DNA of 64,000 nt from Ypsolopha sequella (GCA_934047225.1 CAKOHE010000009.1:214001-278000); one strand, 5' to 3'; shown: positions 32,709-47,000, counted from the first letter of the stretch. A program made the numbers and translations. The notes: a model not told the origin generated them from the letters alone.

Positions 32709-33099
32709 AATTGTAAAAAATTAAAAAAAAAACAGAAAACGAAAAGACAGCTATATATAGGTATTCACAAACAACACTTATTAGGGACAAAAATACATTA
32801 AATTAACACGAATATATACAAAACAACATATTTGACAAAAGGAGAGAGCTCAGCTAAGGTATTGGCAACTCTGTAAGAGGTCCCCAGCGCTGGTTTTCAG
32901 CACTATAATTTAAAAGACACATTAGAGAGAAGCCATATATGTAAATATGACAACATGAGTAACCTATAGATATATTTCATGCAATCATAAGAAACGACTC
33001 CACGCAACAATCTCAACTAATTAACATAACATTATGGTGTCGAGTAGTAAGCTCATTTGTTTATACCGGGTAAATAAACATGTGACATTTGATATTATA

Positions 33100-33555
33100 C
33101 AGGGTGCTTGGTAATTCGACTTATTCCTTGAAAGGGCTCATACTAGAGATCATCTCCAACGAATTAAGTCCTATCAACTAGGTGTCGAAAATGAATGGCC
33201 TCCGAGTTACCAAGGTTTTTGTATTATTTTTCAAACTTTCAGACTAATAACCAAAGATAAATAATTTAAAAATAACTATTCCTCTCACAGCACTTATTTA
33301 TTATATTTCTGATCAATGATAGATGAGTGATCGTTTATAAAAAAAATACGTGCCTTGAATTCCCATAATTTCAAAATTAAAAGGTCTTTAAGGTAAGTGG
33401 AAAGAAAACCTTTTTTATTTTGTAATTTTTGAAATATCGACGTGTTTTACTTGAAAAAAAAATTATCATTATCGACCCCTAGTTGATAGGCATTATTTGT
33501 TGGAAATGATCCCTAGTATAACCCCTTTAAAGGAATAGGTCGAATTATTAAGTAC
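33100..33555. mobile_element. Degraded TIR element
   Basis: The left end 'cagggtgcttggtaattcga' is preceded by TA. It faces a right end with 'aggaataggtcgaattatta'. The arms are imperfect ('actaggtgtcgaaaatgaat' facing 'tcgacccctagttgatagg'). No coding capacity. Confidence 0.5.
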
Positions 33556-36500
33556 TTCACAAAGAAAAATGTGTGTAAATTTGTACAGAATATAACTGCT
33601 CGCGCTAAATAGTCTTTGCCTTTCTGCCGCTTTTTAAGAAATAAAAGATAATGCGTTTTATTTATTTTGAAACAAAACCAAGTACACCCAATAAAGTAAG
33701 TTTCAGACTCACAACCTGAGGTAGGTTATAATAATAATAATAATAATTTTAATATTAATTTTAATAAAAGTTAAAATGAAAACATTAATAAAAAAACATT
33801 GAGCAACGAATATTAAGAGTTATATGTCAGAGGCCGCGAGTTGCAACATGCGATGTAACTAAATCTAATCAATAATTTAAACACGTTAACATTTGACTGG
33901 TTGGACTACTATTTAAAAATAAAATAAACACCCGCCGAGTGGTTTTCAAGTAACATACTCACCTGTATTCTAGATGTTTATGCGGATACCTAAGAATCTT
34001 AAGGCAAGGAATTGCGTTTTAAACGGTCACTATCACTCCAAGCGGAAAACGCGCAGTAAGAGAGTGACGGATTCAGGCCGAAATACACAAAAGTAGCTAT
34101 TTTATTTATAAAAAAAAAAACTATCATGGCTAAAATTTAATGCAGATGCAAAATTTCAAAGGAAAAAATTAAAGATATTGTTTAAAACTATCTAATAAAT
34201 CGTTGAGGTCTGTATGTCACTCCTATTTGTCAAACTTTGAGAAACTGTGTCGATGAAGAGCATTTCTATTATTATTTCTATTGAGTGAAAGTTTTTCAAT
34301 CGCGTTTCTGTATTACAGAAAAAGGTTTAATTATTCTTTCCAAAAAAGAAAGTTTTTATTAAGTAATCAAAACTACATATAGTGCTAATATTAAAATTCC
34401 TCGCCTAATAACCACACTGGATATCTAATTTCCTCTACAAAAAGGTAACGCCAAGAAAAATTTACCTTCAAATTCTTTACCTTTCAAAAGTAATATAGAC
34501 ACATAAAGGTCATTTATTTTAACGTGCGGCTTTCAATAGAACTTAGCACTCCAGTCTGGGTATAAACTTCATTATACATTTATCACAGGGGCCAAGTTAT
34601 AAGCGAAAAAACATACGGACTTAAATATGCGCTGCTCAGTTTCCTAAACAAATAAACATAGTAATAGAAGGCATACGAATTGATGTTGCATTTTGTATCT
34701 CTCTTTTCTTTAAGTTTAAATTTTCATGTTTCAATATCTGAACGTCTAGACCAGCGGTTCCAAACCTTTGCCGTCTTGTTAATGGGGAACGTGTCCCACT
34801 TCTTGGCGATGTCTTATTTATTTTAAATTGTTCAACGGCTTTTACCACGATATATATATATATATATTTATTCTGAGCTTGATCCTAGTGAGACGTAAGA
34901 ATGAAAGGTTCCGTTGATTTTTGTGAATTATTTTAATTAATCACAATAAGTGGTAATTTAATATTCTAGTACTGGGGTCACGTGTGTCTACTATGTGACT
35001 CAATTTACAAACACTGCATAGTGAAATTGACAGTTGTCTCCTTCTCTTTCAAATAATTGACAGATTCGCATCCAAACTGTACCGTTTTGGTTGCCATTTA
35101 AGGGGCTGCACAATGCAAAAATTCAGTCCTGCTCTAACGCTTTTGTTTTTGAACTGTCTGTCCTGCTCTTATCAGATTCCGCGCACGCAAAACTTCAGTT
35201 TTTTTGAAATCGCGGCTACATTAGGACATTAACTATAATTTCTCTATGTAATAAAGATGGTTATTTCTAGGGTGTGTTAGTTTCGTTTCAATTGGTTTTG
35301 AAATATGAAAACAGAATCGCTTTTTTCGTGAAATTCATTCTTTTTTAAAAGTATTATGATTAAAAGAAGATTGTAAGAAAGTATGTTTATTTATAAAGTG
35401 TAATTAATAATTGTCTTGAGTCGAAAATAACGCCATATTTTATTCCAATTTTTACCATCTACATAGACGGAACTGAATCCAACGCAAAACTGATGTTTAG
35501 TATTGTGGAGCCCCTTAACATGGCAGAATATCTGCACCAAACGATGAAGTCAATGTTTTTTTTTTAATTTTAATACATATTACATTTACCTAGCTACTAC
35601 TTACGTATTAAAAACTTTTGTGCAAAGGACGATACGGCCTATAAAGTTAGGCGAAAGTCATTTCAGTTTCGTGTAGAAACATAAAATACTGCTGGGGATC
35701 TAAAAAGGCCGACTTAGAAGTATGATTTGAAAGTAGGATAGAGTCAATTAGAACATAATCATATTATGATTCATCCTAAGCGGCCTTTATGGAGGACCTG
35801 GTAAAAAAAGCAAAGCCGTTCGGGGCTTATTCGTGTCGTCTTCGACAAACGACAAGAGTCAAGCCTACGCGTGGGAGCAGGATAAATGTTAAGTATATGT
35901 CTTGCCTATTCTCATACATTTGTCCTTTACGTCATTTGACAAAGACAAAACGAGTTAGCCTCGAACGGTTGTCCTGCGGGTCTAGAAGCAAAGCCATTCT
36001 GGAGCTGTATTTTTGAATCAATTCGCATATGAATCCGCATGATTCGCATACGAAAACTTGAAATCAGTACAATTTTTGAAAATTCTCTCCGTGAATTCTA
36101 CAACGAGTGGTCTGACCCACTCGTTTTCCGATTTTTACTAGTAGAAACTATGCAAGAATGACAAGAAGAAAATGTCGGATGTCGATGCATCGATGCTCAG
36201 AATAAGCATCGATGAGACTGACATGACATAACTTTTTAATTTATGTTCCGTTCACCTCCATGCATTACCGGTTTTTAAAATCAACGAAATATTGCTTTCC
36301 AGTTTTATTTTTTTCTGCGTGAAACGAAAACCGTTTACATTGATTTCTGCTGATTCAAAAATACGTTAACTCGTGACCAATCGAATTGAATTTCGCACGT
36401 GATTTTTTTTCGTGCGTGATTATAAGATTCAATTCACGTCGAGTGATTCAAAAAGCTCCTGGACTCACTCGTCACGCCTTCGACAAACGACAAAAGAGTC

Positions 36501-36765
36501 AAGCCTACGCGAGTGAGCAGGATAAATGTTATATGTCTCACTTATTCGTATACATTTGTCCCTTTTATCGTTTAACGAAGACAAAACGAGTGAGCCTCGA
36601 ACGGTTGTGCTTCTAGACCTGCTGGTTAGTTTTTATGATTGTTATTGAATTTTTAAATACAATATCTTCAAGTTATTAAAATTTTGTTCCTATAAAAATT
36701 TTTTATTTATTTATTTAGATAACATGATGTGATAGAAGAGATGGTAAATACTTATAAATATATCG
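33556..36765. other. Intergenic region between the two convergent genes
   Basis: No gene was found. It contains a stretch like 57.69-57.73 kb ('agaggccgcgagttgc' at 33831), AT microsatellites (about 34852-34870), a single hAT-like end ('ccagcggttccaaacct' at about 34752) and a two-copy repeat at 35839-35997 and 36476-36620. Confidence 0.5.
35839..36620 (+). repeat. Two-copy direct repeat
   Basis: Segments 35839-35997 and 36476-36620 share 'cttcgacaaacgacaa', 'aagcctacgcg', 'caggataaatgtta' and 'cctcgaacggttgt'. Their ORFs look alike for this reason only. Confidence 0.65.
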
Positions 36766-36903
36766 TCACGACATGAATCCCCGAGGGGGTGTCAGAGGTG
36801 TTCCGGTGTGTGATCTGTAAAATGCAAGTCAGTCACTCTCGGTACACCCGCATTTCACCGAACATGACGTCACAATGTAATGGTTGGTGAGCCCTATTAC
36901 TAG
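36766..36903 (+). repeat. Dispersed repeat R1, copy 1
   Basis: Starts 'cgtcacgacatgaatccccg' and continues 'agggggtgtcagaggtg' to 'ggtgagccctatt'. Other copies: 38515-38680 (+) and about 56325-56483 (-); the core motif is also at about 1125 and 3435. Confidence 0.7.
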
Positions 36904-37032
36904 AGGTTATCTTGCCAGCTCTTGTATGGGGACCATTCGGATAGTGACCGAAGCATGAAACTTGGTACAGATGTAGCCTAGCTCAAAATGAGCAGATTTA
37001 AGTCAATAAATGAATGTCAAAAGTACCCGGAA

Positions 37033-37170
37033 TAGAAGAGCTTGTATGACTAGATTGATGGATGTGGAAGAGGCGGAAGAGGTGTGTCTGGATCGTAGCA
37101 GATGGAAATCTGTAGTCTCTGCCTACTCCTCTGGGAGACAAACGTGAGTATATGTTTGTATGTAACAAGC
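37033..37170 (+). pseudogene. LINE reverse transcriptase C-terminal scrap
   Basis: Reads '[20 protein letters not shown]', then AYSSGRQT and TGA. The same tail occurs with a stop at 54248-54363. It is a non-LTR 3' end; the RTE assignment is tentative. Confidence 0.55.
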
Positions 37171-37890
37171 CGCCGCAAGAAGGAGTAGGTTATAAAATAA
37201 GTTACGACCAATCACTTTTTAAAGCAGCTATTTTATTTAGTACGTAACTTTCTCAATGCAATAAACAAAGTTGATAAATTCACATCAAGGCTAAACCTAT
37301 GGTTTCTTCCGATAGCGGTGGCGACATTTAGTGGACGCAATATGATGGCCGTAAAAAGACGGCCGAAGACACGTGGAATGTTCGAAACTGAAAAAAACAG
37401 ACCACAAAGTACGTGTCAACGGTAGCAAATGTACGACCTTCTTAGCGTTACTCGTATATTTGGAAGATGAGCAATCATCAGAAAACGAAAATAATCGTAG
37501 GGAGAAAAGTAATTTATACTAAGCTCGTATTAACCAAGATGCTTTTGAAATTTTAGTGCCTCGCTTTTATGCTTTACATTATCCTGCACAAAATCTATTA
37601 AGATTTCGTCTTCTACGCTGCTCTAGTTGACATTCATTTTACAATAAATAGTACACCGCTATTGAACAAAACGTTCGAGATTCTTTAACACCGTAAAGAA
37701 CGGCCATCATGCAAATGGCGGCAACGCTACTGACGTCAGGGTGTCAAATAACGCTCTCTAAGAAACCACCGCCATCTTGTTTTCATAGTCAACGTTTCAG
37801 TGACGTGATTCGACGCTATATAGCGACCGCTAAATGTCGCAACCGCTTTTGGAGGAAACCAGAGCTTAATAGATGCCGGAGAGTACGCCC

Positions 37891-38049
37891 CTATTGGTCA
37901 TTGGAAGTCGTCTTTTCGGCTTTAGTTCTCCAATACTTAGATCTCGGCTTCTTATAGTGAACAAAGTTCAAGTGCTGCTGGAGATACGCTTTATTCTTGA
38001 AGCCCTTGTAGCAATGTTCGCAAACAAAAGGCTTCAATGGGTCTGGCTC
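37891..38049 (-). CDS. ZAD-ZF gene, terminal exon
   Basis: Acceptor 'ccgttccag', phase 0. Encodes '[20 protein letters not shown]', then [11 protein letters not shown], a C2H2 finger with x4 between histidines. A basic tail with [11 protein letters not shown] leads to TAG at 37891-37893. Confidence 0.82.
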   Translation of the reverse strand, partial: EPDPLKPFVCEHCYKGFKNKAYLQQHLNFVHYKKPRSKYWRTKAEKTTSNDQ

Positions 38050-41000
38050 CTGGAACGGTAAAAATGTTATTCTTTAGATTTTATTGGCTGCATACATCGC
38101 AATTCATTAAAAAAAAAATGTACCATAGAGCTCGCCCCATCGAAGAATTTCCGAGATGGAATTCTTTGTTTACGTTAGAATATGAACAAGTTTCAGTGGA
38201 TAGATATATCGTGGATAGATCGTAAAGTATTAAATTGAAAGTCTTTCACAAATATATAACTTTAAACTCTCGCGTTTCGTACACATTATAATATATATAA
38301 TCGGGTCTACCGCGATCAATTTTTACCTTTTATACGAAAATGGGACACCCGACTTCACACATAGTCAAAAACGATGAGCGGAGCAAGGAGAAGCGTGTTA
38401 GCTTTACATATAAATAAATTTGGGGTGCCGAGCGAAGCGACAGAAATATGATATGCCTAGGCAGATTACCCAATTCTGCGATGTGCCGACGACGAGAGAT
38501 ATGCAAAATAAATATATCGTCACGACATGACTCCTCAAGGGGGTGTCAGAGGTGTTTCAAGTGTAAACTGTGAAATGCAAGTCACAGTCTACACTCGGTA
38601 CACCCGTGTTTCACCGACGATTATTACGTGGACGGGTGGTGAGCCCTATCGCCGTACTTCGGGCACAAATATCCGCTTTTCAGGGCATGCAGGTTTCCTT
38701 ATGATGTTTTCCTTCATATTTTAAGGGGGCAGTTCGAACCTAATAGTTAGGAGTTTATAATACTTCACTGTACCAATCGCTCTGAAATAAATATAATATG
38801 ATAAAGTGGTGGTAGAGCTGATGTCGGCGGTCATCCTGGAAGAATTGCCCATACTCACACACGCTGGGCAGGCGGGTTGGTGAGCGCGGTGCCGGAACCC
38901 TCGCACCGGTGACGCTGCTGCCCGTCACCAGTCTCTTCCATATAAGGCCCGGCTATTAGGGATGGATATACCGCCATCCATCGGTCCCAGGCATGGTGGG
39001 CCTCCTGGTTTTTTGCCTGTGAGCTGTCCTCTTACTCTCCCCCGAATTACTTCGAGGGGGTCTCCAAGTAAGATGGTGGCCAGGGTTGCCAGATATCAGC
39101 TACCTCAATTCGCCTAATTTTGTCTACCGAGTAGCCTAAATCGCCTAATTATTTATTTTTGTCAAGAAGCCTAATTCGCCTAACATTTTGAGCTATATAG
39201 ACTAAATTTAGCCCAAATAACGAAGAAACGTACAGTGCAACTACGAAGTCATGAAATAAATAGGGGCGCCACTTTCTTAAAATGTGAGTTAAAATGAGTT
39301 AGAAAGATTATTTTCTCTATGATAAACGCGTTTGTCTATCTCACTCCTACAAAGTTAGTGGATGCAATGGAACGCAAGCAGCGTGAAAGAACTGCGGACG
39401 TACTATATTACGTTTTCTTAAAAGCAATTTATGGAATTATTCAATAAATTTGGAGTGATCCTGAAATAGCCTAAATCGCCTGTTCTTTTTTCCTAGGTAG
39501 CCTAAATGGCTACTGGTAGCCGATCTGATTTTTTGATCGCCATTTGACCCCCTAAGGTAGCCTAAATGGCGATAGTTCGCCTAATCTGGCACCACTTGGT
39601 GGTACCTCCACAGTCGAGCCCGGCATCAGCTCTATCACTTTAAGTACTCATTTACCGGTTTCTCTCTCAGCATAGCTTTCCTCTTCATTTTCGCAGGGTC
39701 ATATCTGTAATTGTAAGTCTTCGTCTTGTAATAAACGTATTCCTCGTGCCTCTTCAGGTAATCACAACTTTTGAACACTTTGCTGCAGAGCTTGCATTCG
39801 AAGGTTCCTGGTTTATGTGCCTGAAATGACAAATGAGCTTAAGGGGATCCGATTCGGTTTCGGTGCAAAATTCACAACTAATGATGGTTTTGAGGGTTTC
39901 ATACCCGAAGGGTAACCAACGGGACCCTATTACTAAGACTCCGCTGTCTGTTTGTCTGTCCGTCTGTCACCAGGCTGTATCTCATGAACCGTGATAGTTA
40001 GACATTTGAAATTTTCACAGATGATGTATTTTTGTTGCCGCTATAACAACAAATACTAAAAACCAGAATAAAAAAAAATTATGGGGGCTCCGATACAAAA
40101 GACATGTTTTATTTTTGCTGTTTTTAAAGATAATGGTACGGAACCCCTCGTGCGCGAGTCCGACTCGCACTTGGCCGGTTTTTTCTTATTCTTGAATGAA
40201 AAGCGTTAAATAAATATTTAATGGCATTTCGCGACCATAGTTGAATGTCAGTAAGTATTTTCCATCAAATTTATGTTATTTTATACATTACTTTGTAAAT
40301 GAATGTCCACAAAAACTTCAATTCAGGGCAAAAGGGAAAAAAGTTGGTTTTATATTTTTATTAAAAAAAACTAAAATAGCTAGCAAATTTTCAAATATCA
40401 AATCTCTAGATATTGTTGAAACACACCTAATAAAATATGTTTGAGTTCTGTATATGGTTCGCATTCGTCAAACGAGGAGAAAAAGTGTGTTTGAAGACCT
40501 CATTTCAACAATTATTTCTATCAAGGAAAATTTATCCAAACATGTTTTCCAATTTCAAAACCCTAGATTATATAGTCAAAATGCATATACCAGAAATTTA
40601 TTATAATTTTCCGGGTATTTCATGAAATACACAGAAAAGAAACAACCGTATTTTTTTCGCATATCGCCTTAAACACGCTTTTACGTTGGTATGGATATTC
40701 ACGCGAACATAAAATTATACAATTCTGCTAAAAAAAACCTTGATTATTTTTAACCAATAGTCGCGCAATAATATAAAACAATTGAATGGGTCACCTGGAA
40801 AACGTTGTAACCAACATATTGCGCTATGTCATCTTTTTGATGGAAAAACGTTTTATTTGACTCCATGGACAGTTTGGTAGTAATACTTTATATTCTCTGG
40901 TTTGGTTTAATGAACACTATTCTCGGATTTTTATAATGTCCGTATCACGACCGAAAGGAGACAGTCAGTTCCCCATAAGCAAAATGCCTTAAGAGAGTAC

Positions 41001-44000
41001 ACAAATATATTGTGGTCTATGATAAAGAACAAATTCAAAATAACACGGTTTGACTATCCATTTAAAACGGACACCATCTTTTAATAACTTTTTATGATAA
41101 ATCGTTTTTATTTTGAGGTTATTTTCATATGGCATTGCGAAAATAAACTTAAGCGCGTTTGAAACGTTCATAGTTGTAACAATGTTTCACGATGATTCTG
41201 ATATATTTAAAACGGTCATGCTCGAATGTCAGTCGTAATATAATCTCTATCAAAATACAGAAGAAAAGCATGAATCGTGAAATGAAAAGCTGAGACTGCG
41301 CCGATTGCGTCACGCACGACTCTATCAAAGCACACTGGAAGCGTAGTTTGTGGACTACTTGGTAGATGGCGCGCTTTCGCTCTAATGACCGGCTGCGACA
41401 TATATCATTTTAATATATGTGTCCGTGTTATTATGAAAGTGAAACTAGCTACGAATAAATCTAACAAAAATTATAGTATAAATTTATTTCATGTACGCGG
41501 TTAAGGCCGATTCTGACCGTCTCCTTTGCTAGTTAGGCGAAAAACGTTGTAAGATGGCGGAGCGAGGTGATCTTTTCGTGAGTCCTGATACTGCAAAGCA
41601 AGTAAATAAGGGGAAAAAATTGAAGATTAACATTAGTAGTGGCGAGATGTAATGAATGAGGTGCTGAGGAATGCCGCAAAGGAATGTCCGAGCAGAATAG
41701 GTTACACTATAGTAGCGAAATTGCCTACTGTTTTTGTTAGTGGTAAAACGTTTAAACAAATATTGTGTGACAGCCAACAATATGTCAACCATTATTGCAA
41801 CAAACGTTAGATGCAACGTTTTTCCATAAATTTGGGAATAGTTTTGTTTATTTTTAAGTGCTAATTTGCTTATTTGGTTATTACTGTCTTATTTCAGGTT
41901 CATTATAATATAAACATAATTATCAAAGTATTTCGTAATGTATATTTAATAATAAATAACTGAAATAACATTAAAAATATCGTTTTCCTAAAAATTCAAT
42001 TTTGTTGCTTACAACTTTTTCCAGGTGACCCATTCAATTACTTTATTTTATTTATTACACTTTTGCACATTTACAGAAAAAGTATAAAACTAAAAAAAAA
42101 ATATTAAACTACTTTATTATAATAAGAAACATTGTGTGCAAGGCGGCTCTTATTGCTAATAGCAATATCTTCTAGACAGCCTTAAGGTTAAAGTAGGATA
42201 TATTAATTATGTTATGCGAGGGTAGTGTAAATGACAATTGATAATAAATAATGATACAGAATACAAAATTAAACTTTTTTATTTAAATATACAAAATTAC
42301 AATAAATACTACTTACTTAGTCAAAAAATATAAATATAAAAGTAAATAAATAGTATAAACACACATAATTACATATCTTCGCTGCGCCTGCAAAATCCGC
42401 TGTGTGATTTGAAATTTCATGTATGCCATTATTGTGACGCGAGTTGATTTTTGCAATCCGGGCAGGAAACCCAACCCACAACGCGTTCCGCATAGCGCTT
42501 AACAGAGAACTATTAATAGGAATAGAAATTCCATGAAAGCCGTGACTGCGACGCACCGATTTGATCAATACGTCAGGGCATAACCCACGGGCCTCTCATT
42601 TCTGAACCGAACGCGTTAGAACAAACATATTGTAAAAATGGTGTATTGCAGCGTGGCAAATAAATGCTCTTCAAATAACGCAAACAAGACATCCAAAGGA
42701 ATTCCATTTCACTCGTAAGTAATTTAAACATGTAATTACTGTGATATTTACAGAATATACCTCGCGGTAAATCAATTTCAACCTTACCATGAAATATTTA
42801 GCGTTGAAATTAGACAATATTTTGTCCATTGCAGGTTATAAAGAGTGTCACACATTGAGTTAGAATATTAACGCCGCAATGTATATTCTTTCAAACATTA
42901 TCAACACGGACCTAATTGTGTCATAGTACGGCCGCTGGTCATGGCTTTTTAAACACATTGACACAGTGCCATGACGTGTTTGGTATTTTACATCTAAGCT
43001 TCATAGAAATACGGTGTTATTTTGGCTGTATGAAGACGGGTGAATCTATGTGTGCGCCGCGTATGTTTACTAACTAGGTAATACTACGTTATTACAAAAA
43101 GTGGCGACAGAGGTTCTCGTATAAAATTCGTGTCACGCCATCCCCGTGGCGCTAACAAAGCTAAAACTACCATCAAACTTCTCACGTCCATCAAGTCGTA
43201 CCGAATGAAAATTGGCGTCCACTCTTTTGAACGCGATATGGACGTTGACACTTGAAAGTGACAGAATTTGTTAATTCATACACAGTGGCGTGCATAGAAC
43301 TTTTTTCCCGAAAAGCAATCAGAAGGTCAAGATTGACAATAAAAAAAAAATGAAAAAATTTAAATTACACTTTGAAAGAAAGAAGTTTGTATGAAAATGT
43401 TCACTCTAGGGTAGGCAGTGCCTACCCTGGCGTCATACGAATATTTTTTTTCAAAGTGTTATTTAAATTTTTTCATATTTTTTTTATTGTCAATCTTGAC
43501 CTTCTGATTGCTTTTCCGGAAAAAAGTTCTATGCACGCCACTGTTCATACAGGAGATTCGGTTACTGATCAGGAAAAATATTTAATGACCCTACAGGAAA
43601 ATTAAAAAAAAAATTTTTTGCTCCTGTATTGCCTGTAGTAGAGATAAAATGTATTCTAATCCAGTAGGTATAGGAACATAAACCATCTTTTTATGGTTTC
43701 GAAAATAAGGGTCGTTGAACCTTGGTCCTAATCACTAACCGAGTCTCCAGTATGAATTAACATTATATCATTGCAGTATAGAAATAAAAGTAAATCTGGA
43801 TGTGAGGAGCTCTGAACCGGGAATCGAACCTGGGACCTCTCGCTTGCCGGGCGATTGCTCTAACCTCTGAGCTATCCAGGTCTCAACACAACTCGTGAAT
43901 TTACCTATGTGCTTTCCCATACTGCAATGCTATTTATAGATACCCACTTTATAGTGAGCCACTTGGCGCCTAGAGGACGCTAGTGTATTCAAAGCTAGTC

Positions 44001-47000
44001 AAAGACCATTATGCCCTACCGTCACCTGTTACAGTATCGGGTAGTGAAGAATACACATTTCTCTTATCGAAACTATGAAAGAAATAAATTTCTGTTTGAA
44101 CACTTGGCGGTTTATCCATCGCAAGGAGATATAAATTAATATCTCCTTGCGATGGATAAATCGCCAAGTGTTCAAACATAGAAATTTATTTCTGTCATAG
44201 TCTCCAGTATGAATTCGGGCGTTTAATTTTACCTTGAATAAAGACTTATATTTCAAGTTCTTACCAAATTAATGTGCCTCAGTTTAGACCGTTCAGCATT
44301 GTACTGTTTCCCGCAATGTGGACAGTCGTGGTTTCCACCCCTGAAACATGGGCGTATTCAAATTCAAATAGTTTATTTCAATTTAAATGGAATAGTAGTT
44401 TATGCTACAAAGGCGAAAAGGAATAAATTACGAGGACGATTTAAACACGAGCGTAGCGAGTGATTTAAACGTAACCGAGTAATTTATTACTTTTACGCCC
44501 GTGTATCATACTACTTTTTTCAATGCATAGTGTGAGGAAATGAAAACAAATATATTCTTGTGAACTGTAAATTATGATTGGCTCAAAAGGACTATATCCA
44601 GGGCCGTTAAACAGTGGAAAAAAGTACATCTATGGTACACAGGACAGGCTGCAGGTTAGCCAACCATTGCAAATAAATTAAAAAAAAATAATAATAAAGC
44701 CCTAGGGCAAAATAATCGACTTTCTGTTCGGTTTTGATGCATAAAAAGTGGCTCTTTACGAGCACTTGCATTGAAAAGTAATTTAGGAGGTGATTCAGTA
44801 TCGTTAATACATCACATTCCACTGCACAGTACTTTTTTTTGCGTGAACTTTTTCTTTACTTGTCCACACAAACTGAGTCAGCTGATCGGACCACTTTGTA
44901 CTGGGAAGTGAAAAAAAAGTTCGCGCAAAAAAAAAGTGCTTTGCAGTGGAATGTGATGTAACATTTAAATTGAAAGACCTTAGATAATGCACTTTTTACA
45001 CGTCAAATTTAATCTAACAAAAATATAAATGATAAATGTACATGGACTAGATTAAAGGTTTATTTAATTTATGTGGCAATACATACGATTAAAATGATAG
45101 GTAAAATATTTATTATACAAGGTGAAATCCAATCAACCGCCAGAACCCATACCGGAGACCCGGCCAGGGACCAGGAACAAGGTTCAATGATCACCAACCG
45201 AGCCCCCAGCACGAATCCAGGCGGCCGACCAAATCCCATTCTATATAAAGTCGCCGTCAATAGAAATTGTGGACTATGTAAACAAACCGTTTTCTCAATT
45301 TTTCTCAAGGTTCTGTCACGGAGTCTCACTAAACATTATTCCAAATCATGAAGCATCGAGTCTTACCAGTCATTCACTGTATTTCATCACGAAATATTCA
45401 ATAATCACCAGTTAATTACGGAAAATCATAGAATCAATAGTCAATTCTGTACTGCGTCGAGATTGCTGTCATATTTTTTTCTCATCGAATCTGTATTGTC
45501 TTTGAAAATTGGTGATGTACGAATCTATTTGAATATAAACCTATTTTATTCGTGATATTATTTTATTCCGTAATTTTTTTTTTAACAGCGTTACTTCATA
45601 ATCTTTGACATAAACGTGTGTGTGATTCTATCGAGATCTGTGTGATCTTCCAGCGATGCTCTAAAATGTGTAGCTCATGTCCTAAAAGTAGAAGAAAAAA
45701 TGAAAGAACTGAATGAGATAATAGATACGGCCAACAACGCTGTGACGGAACCATTTGTAATTAACGTGGGCGATTTGACTAGCGATTCATCAGAATATTT
45801 TAGCGATGAATCAAATTAAGAAAACTAATTAAGCACCTAACATATTTTAATCACATACTTACCCATCTCTAGATAGTTCACCTATTCATAGACAAAGACA
45901 ACATGGCGCTTTGTTTACATAGTCCACAATTTCTATTGACGGCTACTGTACTACATACTAATAGGTTACAATTAGTAACAGAAAGGTGTAACCATATTTG
46001 AAGAGCTTATTCAGTCAATGGTATAGAACAACTTTTACTATGGAGCCGATCCCGAAATCTCAAAATAAAAATTCCCTTTCATACATTTCGGCCGAGCGGC
46101 ATTGCATTGTTGTTCTATACCTTTGACTGAATAAGCCTTCGATCAAATAACCCCTAGATCTATTATTCCATAAAAAATCAGTTCGAAATCATGGTCCAAG
46201 TATGGTATACAATTATATCTATATCTATACGTCGCAATAAAACAACAATAACATTAGAGCTAAATTATGATTTTTCGAAAATAAACCTTGTCCGCACTTT
46301 CGTAAGATTTGTTTTCCACGATCCATTTCAGGACAAATTCTATTTTGCTTTCGTAGCTCGTAAAAAGAGTAAAAACTATTTAAAAGTCGTAAAACCATAT
46401 CAACCAGCCAGCGCATAAAGAGCTCAGTGATTATTATTTTTTATATCTTTCAGTTTTAAATTAATGCATTAGGGTAGAAAACTGAATGACATAAACGAAT
46501 GCCAAAAATTGAATTTAGCATCAGTTTTCGGAGCCGCTTTTTGTGCGCTGATTCAACATCCAGACACAAAATAGATACTACCAGAAGGCAGACTCGACGA
46601 CGGAGCGAAAACAGACGCACACATGCATTTCGTATTGGAATTCACCCGAGTATCTCAGAGATCGTCGTACGTACGCGTCTCTATGACTGTGTGCGTGCGC
46701 CTGTTTTCGCTAGTTGTGTGGAGTAAACATTCTGTAACCCCTCGGCCATAGCTTCAGGCTTCTGGCGGTGCTTCTTACTGCGCTTCCAGGCGGTTTCTGC
46801 GACGGGCTTTGCCCCGCCACGACACCCGTCGGCGCCTTCCACCGCATCGGATGTATATCGCGCTCGCTCGCTCAAAGCACTCGTCACTAGTTTCGTCCTG
46901 TGCCCTCGATCACTGGCGCGGCTCCCCGCCTCCCCGCACACCGCCGTCGAGAGAGCGCAAGTCACTCGAAGCCGGACAAGGCACGCGAGCGGCGACTCAT

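Larger units (their letters stand above)
45100..45990. repeat. Dispersed repeat family F, copy 2, split by the pogo-like element
   Basis: 45100-45247 is the reverse complement of 11.5-11.69 kb. The match resumes at about 45949 ('tactaataggttaca') after the pogo-like insertion. Confidence 0.65.

Noticed and set aside
32260..32790. Minus-strand ORFs of 64-119 residues over the finger array
   Set aside because: Antisense shadows of the 84-bp zinc-finger repeats; the plus strand encodes canonical C2H2 fingers.
35789..36616. Pair of related small ORFs
   Set aside because: Produced by the two-copy direct repeat; no start context, splice sites or family.
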